Assembly: GCA_023394615.1 (NCBI GenBank)
Contig: JAEXAI010000002.1
Coordinates: 62,001 to 126,000, forward strand
Origin: Actinomycetes bacterium
GTDB lineage: Bacteria; Actinomycetota; Coriobacteriia; Coriobacteriales; Eggerthellaceae
DNA length: 64,000 nt
Direction of reading: 5' to 3'
The stretch's first letter is position 1; each line of letters opens with the position of its first letter. Below the pieces are notes generated by a model that was not told the DNA's origin, made no database searches, and worked only from the letters and a program-made list of their open reading frames with translations. The position numbers and the translations under genes are program-made. Of the stretch, positions 45,602-53,802 are shown one piece after another.

Positions 45602-46594
45602 ATGATCGTTTCATGGATGACCACGAACCAATGTAACCTGAAATGCGAGCATTGCTATCAAGATGCTAGCAGCGCAGAAGAGCGCGAGCTCACAACCGAA
45701 GAGGGCATGAAGATGATCGATGAGATTGCTCGTGCTGGTTTCAAAATCATGATTTTCTCGGGTGGCGAGCCTTTGATGCGACCGGATATTTTCGATTTGG
45801 TGGCGCATGCAGCATCAGTGGGCCTGCGGCCTGTGTTCGGTACGAACGGCACGCTTTTGACGGCTGAGGTTGCGCAACGACTGAAGTCGTCAGGTGCGTG
45901 TGCTATGGGCATCAGCGTTGACAGTCTGGATCCGGCCAAGCACGATCGTTTCCGTGGACTCGAAAACGCCTACGACTTGACCATGAAGGGCATCCAGAAC
46001 TGCAAGGATGCAGGACTGCCTTTCCAACTGCACACCACAGTGGTGGATTGGAACAAGGAAGAAATCTGCGATATCACCGATTTCGCTGTGTCCGTCGGCG
46101 CGGTAGCTCACTACATATTCTTCCTAATCCCTGTCGGTCGTGGCAAGCATATCGAAGGCGAAAAGCTTGCCGTGCAGCAAAACGAGCAGCTGCTACACGA
46201 TATTATGCTGAAATCGGCGCAGGTGCCTATCGATGTGAAGCCTACCTGTGCGCCCCAGTTTACGCGTGTGGCGAAGCAATTGGGAGTGGAGACGCGGTTT
46301 TCGAGAGGTTGCCTCGCTGGGCTGACGTATTGCGTTATAGGGTCACAGGGCGTGGTGCGCCCATGCGCGTACATGACCGAAGAGGCGGGAGATGTGCACG
46401 ATACGCCTTTCGACCAGATTTGGCGCGACGCACCGGTGTTTCAGAAGCTGCGCACGCAGGAATATAAAGGCTCATGCGGTACCTGCGATTACAAGGACTG
46501 CTGCGGCGGTTGCCGTGCGCGGGCAGGCTATTACCACGAGGGTGATATTTTAGCGCAAGACGATTACTGCGCCTATGGGCAGAAACTATTGTAG
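45602..46594 (+). CDS. Radical SAM/SPASM protein (NirJ/AhbD-like)
   Basis: The 330-residue protein has the radical SAM motif CNLKCEHC near residue 11, the GGEPL motif at about 55-60, and a C-terminal SPASM-like Cys set (CLAGLTYC, then GSCGTCDYKDCCGGC and YCAYG). The layout fits the NirJ/AhbC/AhbD haem-biosynthesis and related peptide-modifying families; no precursor peptide gene is visible nearby. Its neighbours are a FecBCD-type importer and a MerR regulator, so a role in tetrapyrrole or haem handling is favoured over RiPP maturation. I chose the ATG at 45602, because AAGGA lies eight bases ahead; the ATG at 45593 overlaps that site. Confidence 0.85.
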   Translation: MIVSWMTTNQCNLKCEHCYQDASSAEERELTTEEGMKMIDEIARAGFKIMIFSGGEPLMRPDIFDLVAHAASVGLRPVFGTNGTLLTAEVAQRLKSSGACAMGISVDSLDPAKHDRFRGLENAYDLTMKGIQNCKDAGLPFQLHTTVVDWNKEEICDITDFAVSVGAVAHYIFFLIPVGRGKHIEGEKLAVQQNEQLLHDIMLKSAQVPIDVKPTCAPQFTRVAKQLGVETRFSRGCLAGLTYCVIGSQGVVRPCAYMTEEAGDVHDTPFDQIWRDAPVFQKLRTQEYKGSCGTCDYKDCCGGCRARAGYYHEGDILAQDDYCAYGQKLL

Positions 46595-46702
46595 AGCTGC
46601 GGTCTTTTAGAAGCAGTGAGCTGCGTGTGTGTTTTGGCGCGCACGCGTTTAAAGACCGGCGAATTATCGAAGACAGAGAGAACAAGAAGGTTGGGGAATA
46701 AC

Positions 46703-47728
46703 ATGTCAATTAAAGCAACGGCAACTCAGGTGGCTGAAAGTCGCCTCGGCAAAAGCATCGTGGTGTTGGCTCTGTGCGCAGTGCTGGCTTGCATGGGACT
46801 TGCAGGATGTTCATCAACGTCGAGCAATAGCTCCTCGTCGCAAAAGTCATCAGGTGCAGCTGCAAGCGAGAGCTCCTACACGTTTACCGACGACTTGGGC
46901 AACCAAGTGACTGTGGACAATCCGCAGCGCGTGGTGGCCTGCATGGGTAGTTTCGCAAACATCTGGCAGCTGGCCGGCGGCACATTGGTGGGCGCCAGCA
47001 ACGACGCGTTTACGTATACCGATTACGGCATAGACGCGAGCAGCGTGGCCGAAGTGGGTGATTTCTCGAATCTCTCTCTTGAATCCATCATCGACTTGAA
47101 CCCCGATTTCGTAATCATGACAGGCTCCACCACTGGTCGCGGCAGCGGAGTGAGCCAGCAAGACTTCAAAGACTCATTGGAATCATCGGGTATTCCCGTG
47201 GCGTACTTCACCGTTACTACGTTTGACGACTACCTGCGCATGCTGCGTACTTGCTGCGATATAACAGGTGATGAGCAGGCGTATCAGAAAAATGGCCAAG
47301 CTGTTTCCGATCAAATCGATAAAATCGTGGCCAGCGTGCCGAAGGACAAGTCTGCAAGCGTCATGCTGCTGACCACCTATTCGCGTGGCACAACGGTGCA
47401 GAACTCATCTACCATGACCGGTGATATGTTAAAAGATCTGGGCGCTGTGAATCTGGCCGACCAGAACCCCAGCTTGCTTTCCGATTTCAGCTTGGAATCC
47501 ATTATCGAGGCGAATCCTGACTACATCTTGCTCATTCCCATGGGCAACGATGCTGCGGCGGCCACGCGCAATCTGCAAGAGGCAACAGACGCCAACCCCG
47601 CTTGGAGCACGCTTTCTGCAGTGCAGAACGGTCACTACATCACGCTTGATCCGAACCTGTTCCAGTACAAGCCCTGCAATCGTTGGGCTGAATCGTATCA
47701 GACGCTCTACAACATTCTGTACGCGTAA
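46703..47728 (+). CDS. Substrate-binding lipoprotein of a FecBCD-type ABC importer
   Basis: The 341-residue protein has a lipoprotein signal with lipobox LAGC, a Ser-rich linker, and a Peripla_BP_2 (TroA/FecB/BtuF-type) fold: TFTDDLGNQVTVDNPQRVVA, then FSNLSLESIIDLNPDFVIM and ESIIEANPDYILLIPM. It is the cell-surface receptor of the importer whose permease and ATPase follow. The ATG at 46703 follows TTGGGGAA. The substrate could be haem, siderophore or cobamide; the upstream radical SAM gene and absence of a dedicated siderophore operon make tetrapyrroles attractive. Confidence 0.93.
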   Translation: MSIKATATQVAESRLGKSIVVLALCAVLACMGLAGCSSTSSNSSSSQKSSGAAASESSYTFTDDLGNQVTVDNPQRVVACMGSFANIWQLAGGTLVGASNDAFTYTDYGIDASSVAEVGDFSNLSLESIIDLNPDFVIMTGSTTGRGSGVSQQDFKDSLESSGIPVAYFTVTTFDDYLRMLRTCCDITGDEQAYQKNGQAVSDQIDKIVASVPKDKSASVMLLTTYSRGTTVQNSSTMTGDMLKDLGAVNLADQNPSLLSDFSLESIIEANPDYILLIPMGNDAAAATRNLQEATDANPAWSTLSAVQNGHYITLDPNLFQYKPCNRWAESYQTLYNILYA

Positions 47729-47786
47729 AGCCTGCAGGTGATAGGGACGGTAGAAATCCGTATGGCATTCAAAAGGCGGCGCGCCC

Positions 47787-48863
47787 ATGGCCCCCGATAA
47801 GCCGAAACGCTCGAGCGCGGAACCAAACAGCGAGATGAGCGCCACGAAGCACACCGGGACGTCGGCGCATCGCGCCCCCCTGTTCATTATCGGTGCGCTG
47901 ATTGTGTTGCTTGCGGCAATCGTCGCGGGATTTCTGTTCGGTTCATCATCGGTGAGCGCGGGCGATCTGTTCACGTGGGCAACAGGCGGCGAGATTAGCA
48001 ACTCGGCCAAGAGCATCCTTGTGAATGTGCGCCTGCCGCGCGTGCTTTCTGCCGTGCTCGCCGGTGCGGCACTGGCATGCGCGGGCGCCATCATCCAAGC
48101 CGTGTTGGACAATCCCATGGCCAGCCCGAACATCATCGGCATCAATTCGGGTGCTGGTTTGGCTGTGCTGGTGGCGGCCAGCTTGTTTCCCAACGTAGAG
48201 TGGGTGGGGCCCATAGCGGCCTTCGCGGGTGCGGTGGCAACGGCTCTTATCGTTTTTGCCATATCGCTTTCGAGCGGCACGTCGAAGCTCACGGTGATTC
48301 TGGCCGGCATTGCCATCACGTCCATATTCAGCGCAGGCATGAACACAATCCTCATCGTGAACCCCGATGCCTACATCGGGTCATCCACGTTTCTGGTGGG
48401 CGGTCTTTCTAGCGTGAAGATGAAAGACATCCTGTGGCCCGCAGCCTACATTGCCTGCGCGCTGCCTATTGCCTTCATCAGTTCCGGGCGTTTGAACCTG
48501 ATGTCGCTAGGAGATACAACGGCGCATTCGCTGGGCATGCACGTACAGGGCACGCGTTTGGCGATGCTGGCGCTGGCCTCGGTTTTGGCGGGCGCTGCAG
48601 TCAGTTTCGCCGGGCTTTTAGGTTTCGTCGGCTTGATTATCCCGCATCTAGTGAGATTTTTCGTGGGGCATGACAATCGTGTCGTATTGCCGCTGTCCTC
48701 TATCGTGGGCTCTGCGTTCGTGGTCATCTGCGATCTGCTCGCTCGCGTGATGTTCGCGCCCTATGAGCTGCCAGTCGGCATTTTGATGGCATTTATCGGC
48801 GGGCCTTTCTTCATCTACCTGATTCTGAAGAACCGCAAAGGGGGCTTAGGTGGAAGCGATTGA
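47787..48863 (+). CDS. FecCD-family ABC permease
   Basis: The 358-residue protein has about ten membrane helices of the BtuC/FecCD type, after a charged cytoplasmic head of about 30 residues. Signature segments are RLPRVLSAVLAGAALACAGA, GINSGAGLAVL and GFVGLIIPHLVRFFVG. It forms the homodimeric pore of the importer with the binding lipoprotein upstream and ATPase downstream. The ATPase gene starts 14 bases inside its 3' end. Confidence 0.95.
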   Translation: MAPDKPKRSSAEPNSEMSATKHTGTSAHRAPLFIIGALIVLLAAIVAGFLFGSSSVSAGDLFTWATGGEISNSAKSILVNVRLPRVLSAVLAGAALACAGAIIQAVLDNPMASPNIIGINSGAGLAVLVAASLFPNVEWVGPIAAFAGAVATALIVFAISLSSGTSKLTVILAGIAITSIFSAGMNTILIVNPDAYIGSSTFLVGGLSSVKMKDILWPAAYIACALPIAFISSGRLNLMSLGDTTAHSLGMHVQGTRLAMLALASVLAGAAVSFAGLLGFVGLIIPHLVRFFVGHDNRVVLPLSSIVGSAFVVICDLLARVMFAPYELPVGILMAFIGGPFFIYLILKNRKGGLGGSD

Positions 48864-49647
48864 TATACGAGACCTGAGTTTCTCTTATGGTAAAGAGCCG
48901 TTCATCCAAGATTTCTCGGTGAGTTTTCAGAAAGGGGCCGTAACCAGCATCGTTGGTCCGAACGGCTGTGGGAAATCCACGTTGGTGAAGCTCATCGATG
49001 GGCTGTGTCGCCCAACGCAGGGTTGCGTGCTCATCGGCGAAACTCCCACCCTTGAGATGAACTCTCGTCAACGAGCACGCCAGATTGCCGTGCTCGCACA
49101 ATCGCGCAAGGCGCCTCCCATGACCGTAGGTGATTTAGTGGCATGCGGGCGCAACCCATATGTGGGCTACGGTGGCAAACTCGGGCCACAAGATCGCGAG
49201 GAAGTGGATAGGGCCCTGCAGCTTACGGGCATCGAGCGTTTTCGCGACCACGACTTGCGCCACTTATCGGGTGGTGAGCGCCAGCGTGCCTTTTTTGCTA
49301 TGACGTTGGCGCAGGATACCGACATTATCGTGCTTGACGAGCCCACTACGTATCTGGACGTGAAAGCATGTCACGAACTGATGGTGTTGGTACGTGATTT
49401 GAACCGCTCGATGGGCAAGACTATTGTCATGGTGATTCACGACATAGACCTTGCTCTTCGCTATTCCGATCGTGTGATGGTGATGCAAAACGGCGCGAGC
49501 CTGTATTGCGGACCCGTGCAGGACGCACGCGCCGTGCATGCCATCGAAGGCGCCTTCGATGTGGCCATTCGCGACTTTGAATGCGAGTTTGGCACGTCGT
49601 TCGCGCTGTTTCCCGTTGCCGCTGAGCATGTGGGCGATAGTGCCTAA
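48850..49647 (+). CDS. FecE/BtuD-type ABC transporter ATPase
   Basis: The 265-residue protein has Walker A VGPNGCGKSTLVK at about residue 37, Q-loop VLAQSRKAPPM, signature LSGGERQRAFFAM, Walker B TDIIVLDEP, D-loop TYLDV and H-loop VIHDID. It drives the FecCD permease encoded just upstream. The GTG at 48850 follows AAAGGGGG and overlaps the permease gene. A C-terminal extension of about 40 residues is beyond the usual length but common in this class. Confidence 0.97.
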   Translation: MEAIDIRDLSFSYGKEPFIQDFSVSFQKGAVTSIVGPNGCGKSTLVKLIDGLCRPTQGCVLIGETPTLEMNSRQRARQIAVLAQSRKAPPMTVGDLVACGRNPYVGYGGKLGPQDREEVDRALQLTGIERFRDHDLRHLSGGERQRAFFAMTLAQDTDIIVLDEPTTYLDVKACHELMVLVRDLNRSMGKTIVMVIHDIDLALRYSDRVMVMQNGASLYCGPVQDARAVHAIEGAFDVAIRDFECEFGTSFALFPVAAEHVGDSA

Positions 49648-49830
49648 AACAAGCCTCCTTTTGTTTCCCGTCTGAAACTTCTTCGATTAAATTACCCATT
49701 CATCAGCCAAAACGATGCTATACTGCTGGGTGAAACATCTTCCCTTTGGGCGGGGTTGTTATGTGCGTTGCCGTCGATGGGTCAGATGGAAACGGCATAA
49801 TGGCATCTGCGTTGGTGCGGGGGAGGCATG

Positions 49831-51900
49831 ATGGCACGTAAGAAGGTTTTGTTGGTTGACGATAGCTTGGTCAACCGCATGGTTTTGAAGGGCATGCTTG
49901 ATGCCGAGTACGATGTGCTCGAAGCCGAAGACGGTGATGAATGCCTAAAAACGCTGGAAGATCATCCGACTGAAATCAGTTTGGTGATTTTGGATGCCTG
50001 GATGCCGCGTATGGACGGTTTCACCGTTCTGCATGAAATGGACGAGCGTTCTTGGCTCAATCGCATTCCGGTAATCGTGGCCACGGCCGACACCACCGAG
50101 GAAACCGAGATGCGCTTGTTGGATTTAGGTGCAGTGGACGTGCTGCACAAGCCTTACAGCGCGGGGATCGTGCTGCGCAAGGCGGAAAACGCTATCCGAC
50201 GTCAAGAACTCATTCCCCTCAACGTTCCGAGCGCGCTCTATATCACCAAAGGCGGCAACAGAAGCCTTCTGAACTGTATGGGGTCGTTCCTCTATGAATA
50301 CAGTCCCGCTACTGGTGCCGAACATATGGATCCGTATTACGCGAAATATCTGGCGCGGGAGTGGTCTGCATTCAGTATCGTCGAGCCCTCGCGCGTCAAG
50401 CAACTGGTATATCGTCCCGATTATCCTGCTTTCAAAGCGTTTTTGAAACGCGACGATATCGACATCTACGAAACCATGGATGCACGGCTTATGTCGGCAC
50501 AAGGGTCATACGAGTGGTTCCGCATTGGCTTGACTAAATACGTTACTCCCGATGGCGAGCGTAAAGCGGTCACCTTTCACAACGTATCCGCCGAGCGCAA
50601 GGCGAATGCTCGGTTGGAATTTTTGGCATCGCATGATTCCCTGACGCAGATTTTGAATCAGCAGGCATTTGCCAAACAGGTCAAAGAGCTGATGGAGCAG
50701 TATCCCGAAAAGCGCTTTTTCATGATTTATCTCGCAGTCGATCGTTTTTCCATTCTCAACCAGTTGCATGGCGCTGCAGAAAGCGACCAAGTGTTGAAAT
50801 ACTTGGCAGTGAAATTGCAGGAAAGCGTCGAGGCGGAATCGAACTGCGTATGCTGCAGGTTGCATATGGATCATTTCGCGGTGTTCGGTGCCTATAACAA
50901 ATCGGCTGTGAAAGAACTTCGATCGTATCTGCAAGAATCATTGGACTTGTATCCGATAAAGTTCGCCATCACGCTGAGCGCGGGTGTGTACGAAGTGGAC
51001 GATTCAACGGCTAATGTGGGGGCATTGCTGGACCGCGCCGAAGAAGCGCAGAAAACCGTTGCAGGAAACTACAGCGTGCATGTGGCATATTACAACGAAG
51101 CCATGCGAAAACGAGACGAATCAAAGCGCCTCATCATACTCGAGATGGACAACGCTTTGCGCGATGGGCAGTTCGAGATGTTCCTGCAACCGAAATGCGA
51201 TATGGAAACGGGTGAGATTATAGGCAGTGAGGCACTGGTTCGCTGGAGGCATCCAACGCGTGGGATGATTTCGCCAGGAGTCTTCATCCCGGTCATGGAA
51301 GGTAACGGATTCATCTCGCAAATCGATAGCTTCATATTGGATCAGGCATGCCGTTTTCAACGAAGGCAGATAGACCAAGGTCGACAGACATGCCCCATCT
51401 CGGTGAACATTTCGCGTGCCGACTTATACGATACGCATCTGTTGGCTCGCATACTGAAAATAGTTGACGCGTATTCGCTTTCGCACGCTCTGATAGAGTT
51501 CGAGCTCACGGAAAGCTCGTTCGTGTTCGATAACAACAAAATTGGTGAGTTGTCGAGCGCTCTGCAGCGAAACGGCTTTCGCATACTGATGGACGATTTC
51601 GGCAGCGGCTACAGTTCGCTGAACACGCTGAAAGACATTGACGTCGATGTGCTGAAAATCGATTTGAAATTCCTGCAAGACTCCGACAAAAACGCGCGTG
51701 CGCAGCTGATTATGGAATTCGTGGTGCAGATGGCTCTGGACATGAAGCTCGATACTATTGTGGAAGGCGTGGAAACGGTCGAACAGGTGAGCTTTTTGAA
51801 GAGCATCGGTGTGCGCTACGCACAAGGCTTCTACTATCACAGGCCCATGCCGGCAAGTGATTTCGAGCGCTTGCTTCCGAATTGCGGAGATGCGCTATGA
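49831..51900 (+). CDS. Receiver / degenerate GGDEF / EAL cyclic-di-GMP phosphodiesterase
   Basis: The 689-residue protein has a receiver domain at 1-125 (VLLVDDSLVNRMVLK, phosphoacceptor Asp in VILDAWMPRMDGF, KPY), a PAS-like spacer (about 150-260), a GGDEF-like domain (about 265-420) whose motif is replaced by MDHFAVF so it should not cyclise, and an EAL domain (about 440-685) with the SEALVRW motif, ELTES, DDFGSGYSSL and VEGVETVEQ intact. It therefore looks like a response-regulator phosphodiesterase, with the GGDEF-like part possibly regulating by GTP. The ATG at 49831 lies four bases after GGAGG. It leads the chemotaxis operon, so the kinase CheA may be its phosphodonor. A TATACT box lies at 49719-49724. 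Confidence 0.92.
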   Translation: MARKKVLLVDDSLVNRMVLKGMLDAEYDVLEAEDGDECLKTLEDHPTEISLVILDAWMPRMDGFTVLHEMDERSWLNRIPVIVATADTTEETEMRLLDLGAVDVLHKPYSAGIVLRKAENAIRRQELIPLNVPSALYITKGGNRSLLNCMGSFLYEYSPATGAEHMDPYYAKYLAREWSAFSIVEPSRVKQLVYRPDYPAFKAFLKRDDIDIYETMDARLMSAQGSYEWFRIGLTKYVTPDGERKAVTFHNVSAERKANARLEFLASHDSLTQILNQQAFAKQVKELMEQYPEKRFFMIYLAVDRFSILNQLHGAAESDQVLKYLAVKLQESVEAESNCVCCRLHMDHFAVFGAYNKSAVKELRSYLQESLDLYPIKFAITLSAGVYEVDDSTANVGALLDRAEEAQKTVAGNYSVHVAYYNEAMRKRDESKRLIILEMDNALRDGQFEMFLQPKCDMETGEIIGSEALVRWRHPTRGMISPGVFIPVMEGNGFISQIDSFILDQACRFQRRQIDQGRQTCPISVNISRADLYDTHLLARILKIVDAYSLSHALIEFELTESSFVFDNNKIGELSSALQRNGFRILMDDFGSGYSSLNTLKDIDVDVLKIDLKFLQDSDKNARAQLIMEFVVQMALDMKLDTIVEGVETVEQVSFLKSIGVRYAQGFYYHRPMPASDFERLLPNCGDAL

Positions 51901-51934
51901 GGGGCGCATTCCTAAAGCGCAGGAGTGCAGTGCT

Positions 51935-52372
51935 ATGAGCGCCTCCTGTGCCGATGCGCGCTTGTGCCCCGAGGGGGCGAAACGCTCCGCGTCGGCGGAC
52001 GCACCGCTCGCGCGCAAACAGATGACGTTCGTGGTCGGCGGCAAGGACTACTCGCTACCGGTGGACCAAGTCGATCGCATCGTGAACGTTGCGCCGTCGC
52101 ACATATACGACCTACCTGTTGCCAATGAAAAACTGCTCGGTTTTCTGAATTTGGACGGCCAGGCGGTAGCTGTGGCCGCATTTCCTTTCGCGGACCCCGT
52201 CGCTGCTGAAAAGAGCGATAGCGAGCGCTGTTTCATCGTGATTCGCATGGACAACATCCGATTCGCATTCGCCGTCGACCGCGTCTTAAGCGTTGGGGAG
52301 ACTGCATCGGGCACGGCCATTTCGCCACAGGATATGTGGGAGCGTATGGTCAAGGGCGAGCGATCGTTATGA
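51935..52372 (+). CDS. CheW-like chemotaxis coupling protein
   Basis: The 145-residue protein has a CheW fold (MTFVVGGKDYSLPVDQVDRIV, then LLGFLNLDGQAVAVAAF and FVIRMDNIRFAFAVDRV). It couples the receptor to CheA at the membrane array. About 28 N-terminal residues precede the fold and are Cys/Ala-rich. The ATG at 51935 follows AGGAGTG at ten bases. Its stop overlaps cheR (ATGA), indicating translational coupling. The operon includes one receptor and one CheA, so a single coupling unit is expected. Confidence 0.88.
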   Translation: MSASCADARLCPEGAKRSASADAPLARKQMTFVVGGKDYSLPVDQVDRIVNVAPSHIYDLPVANEKLLGFLNLDGQAVAVAAFPFADPVAAEKSDSERCFIVIRMDNIRFAFAVDRVLSVGETASGTAISPQDMWERMVKGERSL

Positions 52373-53193
52373 ACGTACCTCCCCTTACCGATGCGGAATT
52401 CGCTCGCATCTACGATTTCGTGCTTTGCAACTTCGGCATCAATCTGGAAAAAAAGCGCGCGTTGGTGGAAGCCCGGCTTTCGTTCTACATAACCAAGCGT
52501 GGGTTTCGAAGCTTCGGCGAGTATCTGAACGTGGTGATGCGTGATCCGAACGGTTGGGAATGCCGTCACATGCTGAACAGGCTTTCCACGAACTACACGT
52601 ATTTCTTCCGCGAGCGTCCTGCTTTGGATTACGCCGCCCAGGTATTGGTGCCGGAAATGGGCTCGCAGGGCAAAAAGCGCCTGGAAATATGGTGCGCAGG
52701 CTGTGCGAGCGGGGAAGAGGCCTATTCTCTTGCAATGATGCTGCAGTCGACGACGCAGGTGAAGCTGGGTCTGCTCGACTATTCCATATACGCCACCGAT
52801 ATAGACACCGATCTTTTGGACGTGGCGCGTGCTGGGAACTACCCGAAAGAGCAGCTGGAAAAGATTCCAATCGAGTACCGCGAATTCGTGCAAAGGCAGG
52901 GCGAGCGTATCCAAATGACGGATGAGGTCATGCACCATATCGATTGGGGATACGAGAACCTGATGAACATAACCTACTCGAGCCGATGGGACATTATCTT
53001 CTGCCGCAACGTGATGATTTATTTCAAGCCCCAAACGCGCGAGGACCTGACGGTTGCTTTGCATCGGGCGCTTCGTCCGGGAGGCTGCATGATAGTGGGC
53101 GCTACGGAAAGCGTGGACATGCGGCGCCGTCTTTTCGAGCACCGGGAGCCTACCGTGTACAGAAAAACCGTTAAAAAGCTGATGGATGCCTGA
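52369..53193 (+). CDS. cheR: CheR methyltransferase
   Basis: The 274-residue protein has the CheR N-terminal helical domain (TDAEFARIYDFVLCNFGINL) and the SAM-binding domain with EIWCAGCASGEEAYSLAM, DIDTDLLDVARAGNY and IFCRNVMIYF. It methylates receptor glutamates using SAM. The ATG at 52369 overlaps the CheW stop. The C-terminus ends in RKTVKKLMD without a receptor-binding or TPR extension. It is followed by CheB with a TGATG overlap. Confidence 0.96.
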   Translation: MNVPPLTDAEFARIYDFVLCNFGINLEKKRALVEARLSFYITKRGFRSFGEYLNVVMRDPNGWECRHMLNRLSTNYTYFFRERPALDYAAQVLVPEMGSQGKKRLEIWCAGCASGEEAYSLAMMLQSTTQVKLGLLDYSIYATDIDTDLLDVARAGNYPKEQLEKIPIEYREFVQRQGERIQMTDEVMHHIDWGYENLMNITYSSRWDIIFCRNVMIYFKPQTREDLTVALHRALRPGGCMIVGATESVDMRRRLFEHREPTVYRKTVKKLMDA

Positions 53194-53801
53194 TGGGGAT
53201 TCCTGTGAAATACGATTCGAGTGTGCAGGCGGTCTGTATCGGGGCCTCGGCTGGCGGCACCGAAGCGCTGGCAGCCATCATACCGGCTTTGCCTGTCGAT
53301 TTTCCCTGCATCGTCGTTGTGCAGCACATACTGGAGGGCTTTGCGGAAATGCTCGCGGAAACCCTCGATGCGAAAAGCGCTTTGGACGTGCATATAGCTA
53401 GAAACGGCGAGCGACTGAAACGCGGTACGGTATTGATTGCCGGAGATGGTGCTCAGCTGCGCATATGCGCATCGAGCGACGGTGTCGGATGTGCGCAGGT
53501 GTGCCAAGGCGAAAGCGAGCGCGTATCGGGTCACTGCCCTTCAGTCGATGTGCTGTTCGAGTCGGCCGCAATGTTGGGCCCGGCGGCCATCGGCGTTATC
53601 CTGACGGGCATGGGCTCCGATGGCTCGCAAGGGCTTTTGGCTATGAGACGGGCCGGAGCGCGCACGATTGGACAGGACCAAGAAAGCAGCGCGGTCTACG
53701 GTATGCCGAAAGCGGCCGTACTTACAGGCGCTGTGCAAAAGCAGGTTCCGCTTGGCAGAATAGCGGCTCAGCTTGTCCTTATGTGCAGGGAGGCGAGCTA
53801 G
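53193..53801 (+). CDS. cheB: CheB methylesterase without receiver domain
   Basis: The 202-residue protein contains only the CheB catalytic domain: Ser in IGASAGGTEAL, His in VVVQHI, and Asp in LTGMGSDGSQGL. The usual N-terminal receiver domain of about 130 residues is absent, and no separate receiver is fused here, so methylesterase activity would not be controlled by CheA phosphorylation in the standard way. CheY at 59013 or CheD/CheC may replace that control. Starts overlap the CheR stop (TGATG). Methyl-ester/amide hydrolysis of the receptor is expected. Confidence 0.93.
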   Translation: MGIPVKYDSSVQAVCIGASAGGTEALAAIIPALPVDFPCIVVVQHILEGFAEMLAETLDAKSALDVHIARNGERLKRGTVLIAGDGAQLRICASSDGVGCAQVCQGESERVSGHCPSVDVLFESAAMLGPAAIGVILTGMGSDGSQGLLAMRRAGARTIGQDQESSAVYGMPKAAVLTGAVQKQVPLGRIAAQLVLMCREAS

Positions 53802-53802
53802 C

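Noticed and set aside
45593..46594. RiPP maturase with precursor peptide
   Set aside because: No short peptide gene with Cys/Ser or Gly-rich core was found in the flanking gaps; haem-type context fits better.
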